This document shows, in pieces, positions 1 through 7,291 of a DNA stretch of 23,621 bases. How positions within the stretch are numbered: position 1 is the stretch's first letter; every line of letters starts with the position of its first letter. Under the pieces are notes generated by a model. It did not search any database. It was not told the origin of the DNA and saw only the letters and a list, made by a program, of their open reading frames with translations. Origin of the DNA: Tritrichomonas musculus (taxonomy: Eukaryota > Parabasalia > Tritrichomonadida > Tritrichomonadidae); assembly GCA_039105265.1 (NCBI GenBank), contig JAPFFF010000399.1, positions 1-23,621 on the forward strand. Direction: 5' to 3'. A program made the position numbers and the translations under genes.

Positions 1-256
1 GAACTTGATTTTTTTAATTATTGCAATAAAAAGTATTTTTAGTATTTACTTAATAAAATTATTCAATAAAACATGCCAAATTATATCGAATAAAGTATGA
101 TGCAATAACATGATTTACTTTTGTTTTTAAAATTCTTATTCATTTTCTCATTTATATATTATTTTGTAGTTTTAAATTATACTATTTGTTTTAGTTAATA
201 TTTCTTTTTCTTTGAGATATTTTAACAGAAAAAAGTGATCAAGCCCCCTTAAAAAT

Positions 257-345
257 TTTAAATATATCATCAAATTACTTTTTTTGGAGTATATAACATT
301 ATCCAGTGTAATTTCTGCAATCCGTTTAAAATATAATGTTGTAAA
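257..345 (-). pseudogene. Fossil 3' end of an MBL-fold hydrolase gene
   Basis: This short stretch matches the last codons and 3' flank of the intact MBL-fold gene at 18222-19049. Both copies share TTTAAATAT, CAAATTACTTTTT, TGGAGT and TCCAG in the same order over about 50 bases, with only a few differences and a 2-base gap. Read on the minus strand, the end of the intact protein (GECYTLHKK, stop) corresponds here to G, stop, CYILQKK, stop, so the last codons are kept but interrupted. Similarity fades beyond about position 310-345, and nothing further upstream on the minus strand resembles the rest of the gene. I infer a truncated paralogue or partial duplication. Chance similarity in AT-rich DNA is possible but unlikely, because the stop codons align. 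Confidence 0.5.
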
Positions 346-839
346 AAAATACAATCTGGTGAAGTGTTTTTAATTTCTACTTATTTATACATGGTTGGAA
401 ATTCAAGCTGCGAAAGTTTGAGAAGGTGTTCAAATTATGAATTATGACTTCAAGCATGGTTGATATCAATGCAGATTCACCACAAGTGCTATTTGTTTTG
501 TTAAAATTAGTTACATAATAAAAACTTTGAGATTCTTCATTAACAGGTGGAACGCTATTTAAAATATCATTTATCTTCTTTTAATATCCTTTTTGAAAGA
601 ATCTGGTCAATTAAACAGCTTAATTGAATGAAAAAAATCATTTCTTCGTGGTATTCGGGTGTTGAGACACATGATAGTTGAGGATGATATTGAGAATTAA
701 TAAATGAACAAAATTAAAAATGAAATGATACTGAGCAGAAAAATGATTCTTGAAAAGAATTTTTTTATGAATATTTTATTTTGAAAACTTGTTTCTGTTA
801 AGATTTGCGAGGAGATATCTTAAATATATTAAGTAAGTT
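346..839. other. Gene-free AT-rich stretch
   Basis: No reading frame of useful length and no recognisable protein similarity was seen here. The only structure is the left copy of a diverged direct repeat (677-772), listed separately. The right edge adjoins the MULE transposase remnant, whose missing 3' part could lie here in unrecognisable form. Confidence 0.4.
677..772 (+). repeat. Diverged direct repeat, left copy
   Basis: About 95 bases here align with 2481-2577 in the same orientation at roughly 75-80% identity by eye. Shared blocks include GATGATATTGAG, ATTAATAA, ATGATACT, AGCAGAAAA and ATGATT. The copies are about 1.8 kb apart and bracket the MULE remnant and the unrecognised coding fragment. 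They could be relics of a duplicated gene piece or of a dispersed repeat. No protein family was recognised. Confidence 0.5.
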
Positions 840-1331
840 GTATCTTTGTTTCGAAACTGTTGTTTTTTACGCAGTTCCTTGGTCAGATTCTATATTATGA
901 ACGTATGCTGCTAGTTTATTTTAAAAAGTATTTTCGTATCTTTCGAAGAAATTGTTATAAATCTTTTCACTCTGAGTAAGAGCAAAGCTAATTACAATAG
1001 GAATACCAGTGTTTTGAATGATTATTGTTGGTATAGAAACATAATTGTTTTGAAATGTAGAGAAGTTGGCATCAAGCATCATGCCATTAATGAGTGGATT
1101 ATCAGTTATACTGCTGGCAAAAGGAGCAATGTAGGTACCTGCAAGGATATAAAATGTTTCACCTCTAATAGTAATTTTATTTAATTTCTTTCTAGCGCCA
1201 TTGTTTTTGACTAGATAGAAATACATGTAACCTTCAGTTTTCTGAATCAAAGTATTAAAGTCAATAAGCACATAACAAGGGCTTTTAATAAAACAATCAT
1301 AAAAAGAATAAAACCCAACTTCTTCCCTTGT
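840..1331 (-). mobile_element. MULE-type transposase remnant
   Basis: On the minus strand the frame is open from 1331 down to 921 (about 136 codons) but has no ATG at its head. It reads through GETFYILAG and then MMLDANFSTF, about 26 residues of beta-rich sequence, and IVISFALTQSEKIYNNFF. This is the order seen in the MULE transposase core: the first catalytic Asp in an LDANF-like motif, a short beta hairpin, then a plain-A-x-x-x-x-E helix. Just downstream, in a different frame (about 900-855), IESDQGTA matches the second catalytic-Asp motif of MULEs. The usual zinc-binding N-terminus, the final catalytic Glu region and the terminal inverted repeats were not found. It is a decayed plain DNA transposon with at least one frame change and stops on both sides. 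MULEs are abundant in trichomonads. The family call rests on motif order, not on a search. Confidence 0.7.
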
Positions 1332-1429
1332 CTAACTATATACCAAGCTTTTTGAAGACTTAACAACAACATCATTATCAGAAATATTAAATATAATGTA
1401 AAATATTAAATAGATTTTATTTTAATTTC

Positions 1430-1850
1430 CCAGCTGATTGGTGCACTGCAGGCAAGGGCGAGACAATTATTGGCTTTCGTACAATATGGATGTTAGCGAG
1501 ACGTCGTAAATTAGAATTCAATATCAATGTCAGAAAGTATTTCAGAAATGACACAACAAAAATAAGTCAAGTTGAATGTAATATTGTTTCATGGTTATCA
1601 ACAGACAAGGATTTGAGAGAAGTATGAATGAACAATTAAACATTTTTTTTAGTCATTACAATAATAATCAATGGAAAGAAGGATATCCAGAGTTTTTTAT
1701 TAACGATGAGGAGATACCAGAAATGTATATCAAAAATCAAAAAAGAATTAGAGACTTTCAAATGGATGGATACTATTAATACAACAAAAAGATGTTTAAT
1801 GAATATATTTGGCAATTTGTACGTTTTGGTTTCCTGAAGCCATTATTATA
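1430..1850 (+). pseudogene. Broken coding stretch, family not recognised
   Basis: The base composition here is less AT-rich than the flanks and the translation looks protein-like. One plus-strand frame is open from about 1430 to 1625 and contains DWCTAGKGETIIGF and WMLARRRKLEFNINVRKYF. A second frame is open from 1591 to 1779 and contains NNNQWKEGYPEFFINDEEIP, and is followed after its stop by a short open run ending near 1850 (NEYIWQFVRFGFL). No family was recognised. The stretch lies head-to-head with the MULE remnant, so it may be another gene of a mobile element or an unrelated host gene fragment. It is broken, and no functional claim is made. Confidence 0.45.
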
Positions 1851-2002
1851 ATCTATTTTCAAAGCAAAAAGTTTGTTTACAAAACAGAAATCCATTTGGA
1901 TTCAAACTCCAATATTACGTTGCTTCCCCTTTCATAGTGGCAATTTCTCATAGCGACTGAAAAGTTTTTAATTTCATCAAGAGTATCTAGAATTCAATCA
2001 TA

Positions 2003-2066
2003 AAAATAAAAAGTATAATTAAAAAATAAAAAGTATAATTAAAAAATAAAAAGTATAATTAAAAAA
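2003..2066. repeat. 20-bp tandem repeat, three copies
   Basis: The unit AAAAAATAAAAAGTATAATT is repeated about three times head to tail without mismatch in the complete copies. It is a simple AT-rich microsatellite-like array in a gene-free stretch. No function is evident. Confidence 0.85.
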
Positions 2067-2982
2067 TTTTGTTAAATATTTTATTATAAATATAAACCTA
2101 AAGACTCTCAAAAATCAAAAACGTATGTTTTTTCATGAAACCAATCATCAACTGTTGATGAACATGGAGTAGTAGGTAAAAATACAGCTATTTTCATGCT
2201 ACCAGATATGCTACTTAATTTTTTATATTTTGCCATAATCAAGCCAGAATTACATTGAATTTTTTTGAATTATTTTGAATCCACAATTAATACTCAACAG
2301 CCAGATTATTTATCCATTATAAATCGTGCTCTTAAATAATTAAATGAGTTCTCACAAAAATTAAAAATATGAAGTTGAATTAGAAAAAGATTGTGATTAA
2401 GAAAAAAGACTTGTTAAAAGTAATATGATTGAAAAAGGAAATTATCTGATGAAATAATAATTGTTTGAAGAAAATAAATGTTTGAGAATGATATTGAGTA
2501 TTAATAATTGAAGAAATTTTTTTAATAAGATGATACTAAGCAGAAAAAAATGATTATTAAAAAGATTTATATGTGAATAAAAGAGTAAAGATTTATTGAA
2601 AATTAATTATAATCTTCTCTTTTATATTAATAACTAAAATATTATTTTTTTAAATCGAAGAACATCATAAAAGCTGATTTATAACCTCCAAATTGGGAGT
2701 TTTGGGCCCTGAGCCCTCATTATCTTCTAAAATAATAAAAAAGTTATGTATCGGTTTAATAAAACTAATTCTCTGAGCATTCTATTCAATATTTATTTTA
2801 TATTCAATATTTATTAACAAACATGGCCAATCAATATACTGAATTATAACAATTTCCATATAAAAAATATTGAAAATGTTCAATTATTCTCTCAATTATT
2901 TTCAAACATTTGTGAATGTTAAAATTATAAAATATAAAAAAAAAAGACAAACAGTCCAATCCTTCATGATAAAACAATCATA
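2067..2982. other. Gene-free stretch with faint coding traces
   Basis: No intact gene was seen. A plus-strand open run at about 2152-2257 (VDEHGVVGKNTAIFMLPD and onward) and another near 2285-2335 (QPDYLSIINRALK) read like protein but are short, broken and unrecognised. The right copy of the direct repeat lies at 2481-2577. The rest is AT-rich intergenic DNA leading to the promoter of the acyltransferase-like gene. Confidence 0.4.
2481..2577 (+). repeat. Diverged direct repeat, right copy
   Basis: This is the partner of 677-772 in the same orientation, sharing GATGATATTGAG, ATTAATAA, GATGATACT and AGCAGAAAA. It differs by scattered substitutions and small gaps. It contains stops in all frames I tried, so it is not presently coding. 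Confidence 0.5.
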
Positions 2983-2988
2983 TCATTT
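2983..2988 (+). promoter_or_regulatory. Inr-like initiator TCATTT
   Basis: The motif TCATTT matches the trichomonad initiator consensus TCA(+1)Y(T/A). The predicted start base, 2985, is 25 bases before the ATG at 3010, giving the short 5' leader typical of these organisms. An overlapping TCATAT at 2978 is an alternative. A six-base motif in AT-rich DNA is weak evidence on its own. Confidence 0.45.
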
Positions 2989-3009
2989 TTTAACAAACAT
3001 TTATTACTA

Positions 3010-4302
3010 ATGCTTGCACCAATATTCAGCAGACCAATGGTTGACATTGAAAAGCTTTTTGTCAACCAAGTTCATAATTGTTACATTCAATTTGCACTTG
3101 AAGTAGAACATCCTAAACACATGCCATCAATCCTTGAAAAGATGAAGCACGCGATTTCAGGTCTTTACATCAAATCAGATGGTTCCAAGTTTTATGATAA
3201 TCGCAAAGATCCAGAATCAGTCACAGTTCACCGTATTCCAACGAAACTTAAGACGCTTTCAGATTGCTGTGACTGGGTATACAGCACCTACACGCCAAAT
3301 ATTGAATCATCGTTAGCATCGATTGCAGCAGACGACCACCGAATTGTCGTCAATTCAAACCACTCAATTACGGATGGCGGTTACTTTGTCAATTTACTCA
3401 AAAACATCCAAGATCCATCGAAAAGCGGTTTATTCGAGAAGAAGGCGCCGATTCCGCGAGACCTCCGCACAGATCTGTTAAAAGACGAATTCGACGAATT
3501 CCTCCAAAACAAAGAAAAATACATGAAGCGTCTCCCAACGTACAAGCAGAAGGACCTGACGTACCTGCACCTCCAAGAGAAGGTCAACTTACCAGATTCT
3601 TACAATCTCTTTCAAAAGCGATGCTGCGCGCACATCAAGTGCTCCGATCTCTCTCCTCACATCTACAACCGCAGCGCGAACAAGCTCAGCCACATGAGCG
3701 AGTTCCTCTGGACGGGCCTGTGCATGGCGATCAATGCGAAAAACGGTAAATACGGCCCCATCGGCCTTGAGAACTGCATGGACCTGCGGCGCCTCGTTCC
3801 GAAGGAGCGAATCAGCAACTCGTTCGGCAACGCGTACACAGACTTCACGATGTCGGTTTCAGGCGCGAATCCGAAAATGACGATTGGCGAGATAAACGCG
3901 TCGTTCAGAAGCAGCTTCAACCAGCTGAAGCAGAACTACTGGTTCTACAAGGAGTATCTCTTCCCTTTCACTTACATACGCGACAACTGCTCAGTTTCGC
4001 ACGTTTCGAATGTCGGCCCGATGAAAGTCAGCTCGCCGTGCAAAGACTTCTACTTGCAGTGCAGCCAGAAGGAGGAGATGCTGAGGTCCGTCCTGCAGGT
4101 GACGAGCTATTCGAAGATGAACGACAAGAAGGACATGAACGACTTGGTCCTGCACATGAGGTACTCGCCAGCGATGATCAGCATGAAGAACGCTAACGAC
4201 ATATTTGACACTTATGTGTATTTCTTGAAGAATGTCGATCCAAGAATGAAATCAGGCGATGTTTTGGATGAATTGATTCATTTCCAAAAATCATTAGAAT
4301 AA
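3010..4302 (+). CDS. HxxxDG acyltransferase-like protein (CAT/condensation fold)
   Basis: An intact 430-residue frame. Residues 113-130 read IVVNSNHSITDGGYFVNLL, with His118, Asp122 and Gly123 forming the HxxxDG active-site motif shared by chloramphenicol acetyltransferase-fold enzymes: alcohol O-acetyltransferases, condensation domains and BAHD-type acyltransferases. In those families the His is the general base that transfers an acyl group from CoA or a carrier. A second family-like region lies at about 252-285 (ENCMDLRRLVP, then NSFGNAYTDF), comparable to the DxRxxL and G-N segments of alcohol acetyltransferases. The length suits a two-lobed single domain. No signal peptide or membrane span is visible. 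Substrate and pathway cannot be told. The 5' and 3' thirds are about 33% GC while the middle (about 3450-4200) exceeds 50%, unlike any neighbour. The start is the first ATG, 25 bases after an Inr-like motif. Confidence 0.7.
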   Translation: MLAPIFSRPMVDIEKLFVNQVHNCYIQFALEVEHPKHMPSILEKMKHAISGLYIKSDGSKFYDNRKDPESVTVHRIPTKLKTLSDCCDWVYSTYTPNIESSLASIAADDHRIVVNSNHSITDGGYFVNLLKNIQDPSKSGLFEKKAPIPRDLRTDLLKDEFDEFLQNKEKYMKRLPTYKQKDLTYLHLQEKVNLPDSYNLFQKRCCAHIKCSDLSPHIYNRSANKLSHMSEFLWTGLCMAINAKNGKYGPIGLENCMDLRRLVPKERISNSFGNAYTDFTMSVSGANPKMTIGEINASFRSSFNQLKQNYWFYKEYLFPFTYIRDNCSVSHVSNVGPMKVSSPCKDFYLQCSQKEEMLRSVLQVTSYSKMNDKKDMNDLVLHMRYSPAMISMKNANDIFDTYVYFLKNVDPRMKSGDVLDELIHFQKSLE

Positions 4303-4512
4303 TCATCATTTGTTTGATGTTATTTTAACAATTAGTAAATTGAGTAATAATTGATATTTCTACTTGCTTATTTATAAAATATTAAATATAAACCATGGTA
4401 TATGTATATGGAATGCCATTTGATAATAACCGCATTTGTAAAGCTATATAAAAATTAGATTTTCTCAATATTTTAAAAATATATACGTTAATTATGACCG
4501 TTAAAGTTTTGA

Positions 4513-4622
4513 ATACCACTTAAGTGGTATAAAGTATTTAATCTTACTGTCAAAATTTTGACAAAATTTATTGTTTTCATTGAAATATATAAATACATTT
4601 ATATTAAAAATTTATCGATAAA
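4513..4622. promoter_or_regulatory. Cluster of three perfect palindromes
   Basis: Three perfect inverted repeats without spacers occur in 110 bases: ATACCACTTAAGTGGTAT (4513-4530), TGTCAAAATTTTGACA (4548-4563) and TTTATCGATAAA (4611-4622). The core TTTTGACA recurs near 4713 and 4740, closer to the pseudokinase ATG at 4786. They could be dimeric transcription-factor sites for that gene or 3' hairpins of the upstream gene. No regulator is known from the sequence, so the regulatory reading is inference. Confidence 0.35.
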
Positions 4623-4785
4623 AATATAATATTAATAATAATATCAATCACAACACATATGAAAATTTTTAAAAATTTTATTTACTTAGGTTATTTATGT
4701 TTCCTTCTTATATTTTGACACTTCTGTTCTACAGGAAAATTTTTGACAAAAATAAATTTATTTTATACAGATAAGTTTTACTGAT

Positions 4786-5724
4786 ATGCTTGAAGAATTT
4801 GTTGCTTCACCATCAGATTTTGAATATAATAAAGATGATAAGACGAAATCTCCTCTGGGTTTTTGCCACATCTGTATTTCATACAAAAAGCAAAGGAAAG
4901 AAACTGTTTTATTTAATATTTTTGATGGATCAGATGAGAAAAACTCTTTATATTTACAAAATCTAGAACGATTTTGTATAATCCGACCATATATAGGAAT
5001 TCCAAAATTTTTTGGATACTTTTTCTTGCCAGAAAAAACAATAATTACTGAATATTTTCCAAATGGAAATCTATTTCATTTTTATTCTGAACTTAATGCA
5101 AAAAAGACAAAATATGTAACATTATGGAATGACACGATGAAGTCTAAATTAACTTTTGGAATAGCATGTACAATGATGCATATTCAATCATTTGGTTTAT
5201 TCCATGGTTACCTTAGTCCTTTAACAATATACTTTGATGACGATTACAACCCAAAAGTTTGTGATTTTGGATACTTTCCAAGATATTATTCAAATCATAC
5301 TGATTTAATACCAGATAAAATGTCAGAGTCTCCTTATTGTTGCCCCAATTTAAAGGAAACCCACGATGTTTCACCTGAAAATGACGTTTTTTCATTTGGT
5401 GTCCTTTTATTGTCGATTGTTCTTGGAAATGAGAATTTTGCAAAAACAGGGAAAGAAATGCCATATTATGAAATTCCAAAAAATACTCCAACTTTAGTTA
5501 GCAGTATTATTAAACATTGCCTAAATATAGATCCATCAAAACGTCCATCATTTTCTCAAATTGTTCACGAACTCAAAACAAACGAAGAACCATTGTTTCC
5601 TGAGACAAATTTGGAGGAATATGACGTTTTTGTTGAAAATTATATGAATGATGTTCAAGTATTAACACGAGATGAGGTTTTGATATATGAAACTGGCACA
5701 AAAGATGAAAAACAAAATCCCTAA
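4786..5724 (+). CDS. Pseudokinase (protein-kinase-like, catalytic residues lost)
   Basis: An intact 312-residue frame with the overall order of a protein kinase domain. At 41-44 VLFN stands where VAIK is expected, so the ATP-anchoring Lys is Asn44. At 140-149 HGYLSPLTIY replaces HRDLKPxNIL, so the catalytic Asp (Tyr142), the Lys and the Asn are all gone. CDFG (159-162) is kept. CCPN (185-188) replaces APE. DVFSFGVLL (200-208) and DPSKRPSF (249-256) match subdomains IX and XI, so the fold is recognisable. The glycine loop is not evident. Phosphotransfer is very unlikely; a scaffold or allosteric role is inferred from other pseudokinases. A tail of about 45 acidic residues follows. The start is the first ATG. 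I found no TCATTT-type initiator close upstream. It converges on the Sel1 gene relic at 5903-6598. Confidence 0.8.
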   Translation: MLEEFVASPSDFEYNKDDKTKSPLGFCHICISYKKQRKETVLFNIFDGSDEKNSLYLQNLERFCIIRPYIGIPKFFGYFFLPEKTIITEYFPNGNLFHFYSELNAKKTKYVTLWNDTMKSKLTFGIACTMMHIQSFGLFHGYLSPLTIYFDDDYNPKVCDFGYFPRYYSNHTDLIPDKMSESPYCCPNLKETHDVSPENDVFSFGVLLLSIVLGNENFAKTGKEMPYYEIPKNTPTLVSSIIKHCLNIDPSKRPSFSQIVHELKTNEEPLFPETNLEEYDVFVENYMNDVQVLTRDEVLIYETGTKDEKQNP

Positions 5725-5725
5725 A
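5722..5725 (+). terminator. Candidate poly(A) signal TAAA overlapping the stop
   Basis: The pseudokinase stop codon TAA is followed by A, giving TAAA, and then by an A-rich stretch. In Trichomonas the TAAA signal at or next to the stop codon directs polyadenylation. This is weak evidence in AT-rich DNA. Confidence 0.3.
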
Positions 5726-5902
5726 AAAAATTTAAAAAGATGATGATTTAAGCATTTATTTTAGCTTTAAAGCCTAAACTTAATTTTTAACTAAGATTTC
5801 TTTTTTATTATTAAAATTTGTTATTGAATCCTCAAAACTAAAACTAAAAAAAAAAAAAAACTCATTTGATTTTTGAATAATAACATTCAATTTTATGAAA
5901 GC

Positions 5903-6598
5903 TCATATAATTATTTCCTCAACATTAACAAAATCACTGAGATGAAAATCAGAGAAATACAAAATGAATTTTCTAATATACGAAAACTTTTTTTCTTCTT
6001 CATCCTTCATTTCGATATAATTAAATTGAAATGAATAATGAGAATCGTTAGTTTGTTTGATTAGTTTTGATAATGAGCTGATGAAATATTGTTTTGCACT
6101 TTCTAAGTTTATTGCCGTTTGTTCAGTAGATAAATAAAAATCAGTAAGAATTAAATTAGTCAAACAACATACAAATGTTTTCGACAATTCAATTCCATCT
6201 TCTTTTATTTCATTGCTTCTAAAGAACAAAGGTTGATCTTCATCCTGTGACGCTTTAATATAATATTCAATTGCTTTTTCTTCATCTTTCTTTATCTCAC
6301 ATAGATGAGCAAGATTAAAATCTGCCAATGCAAAATTTTGCTTTGATGAACGTCCGAACAAATACTCGGCATTTTCAATTTCTTTTTGAAACAATTGATA
6401 AATTAAGCCCAAATTATTTTGTGCATATGAATATTCTGCAAATGCTGCTTCTTTAATAAAATTGATACAAATTTCTTTGTCTTGTGTTTTATTATCAATT
6501 AAATGAATCAGGCCAAGATTATTGTATGCAATGTAATAACTACCATTATGACAAACCTTAAATGAATATAATTCTGGCAGATATTCCCAAAAAACAGC
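5903..6598 (-). pseudogene. Sel1/TPR-like repeat protein, 5' end missing
   Basis: The minus-strand frame is open from 6598 to the TGA at 5903-5905, about 231 codons, but has no ATG in its first part and meets a TAG directly upstream. It reads as helical Sel1-like repeats: NNLGLIHL, then ICINFIKEAAFAEYSYAQNN, a second NNLGLIYQ, then LADFNLAHLCEIKKDEEKA, followed by degenerate repeats and an acidic end. Sel1 repeats are protein-binding solenoids. In this window they also follow a kinase domain (19969-22528), so this may be the tail of a similar kinase gene that lost its kinase part. No upstream remnant is visible in the AT-rich DNA beyond 6600. An upstream exon is possible but I saw no trichomonad splice motif. 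The gene is tail-to-tail with the pseudokinase. Confidence 0.6.
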
Positions 6599-7182
6599 CT
6601 ATTGTTCATTTTTATTTTATTATTTCTGAAACTCTTTTAGATAATTTTGTAAAATTATTATATAACTGTAATATCATTAATATATATGTAAAATGATAAA
6701 TATAGTTTTCACTAACATAATAAATAAAGTAATTTATATTTCATCTTTATATATATATAAAAATTGTTATTAAATATTGAAGAGTAGCTTGTATTAAGTT
6801 TAATTATCATACTAGAATAATGATAGTATAAAATGATAAATAAATAAACGTTTTTTTTAGAATATATTGGTTAAATATTAAGATGTATAAATATTTTTAT
6901 CAAAATAAATTTGAATAGTCAAATAATTTATAAAAAATGAATTTATTCCAACTTATTTGATAATTAAGTCAATATTTTAACTAAATACTATGAATAATAT
7001 ACATTATTATTGTAAAAAGTAATATATTTAACTTATACATTCAAAAATAAATGTATTTGTTTAATACATAATTTTCGATATTTATAATGTTTTATTCAAA
7101 AATTGATAAGCAAAAGCTATGATTTCAATAGGAATAAAATATGATTTGAATTACTCTCACATTTTTCTTATAAGAAATTTAT

Positions 7183-7217
<35 letters not shown>

Positions 7218-7291
7218 AACAAAATAATAAGCAATAGTTTTATTTTGGATCTTATATGATGAAAATTTCGTAAAAAAAAATAGTAAGCCAC
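6599..7291. other. AT-rich intergenic region upstream of the BspA-like gene
   Basis: About 690 bases of very AT-rich DNA with no recognisable gene. It ends in a long T run (7185-7216) and a short ATG ATG AAA ATT TCG TAA frame at 7256-7273. That frame is in phase with the BspA-like start at 7292. No TCATTT-like initiator lies within about 60 bases of 7292. Confidence 0.5.
7185..7216. repeat. 32-base T homopolymer
   Basis: An uninterrupted run of 32 T ends 75 bases before the BspA-like ATG. It could exclude nucleosomes or be the reversed poly(A) tail of a retroposed copy. Run length in assemblies is often unreliable. Confidence 0.9.

Noticed and set aside
172-354. 60-codon minus-strand ORF as a gene
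   Set aside because: It overlaps the MBL fossil in a different frame and has no recognisable similarity of its own.
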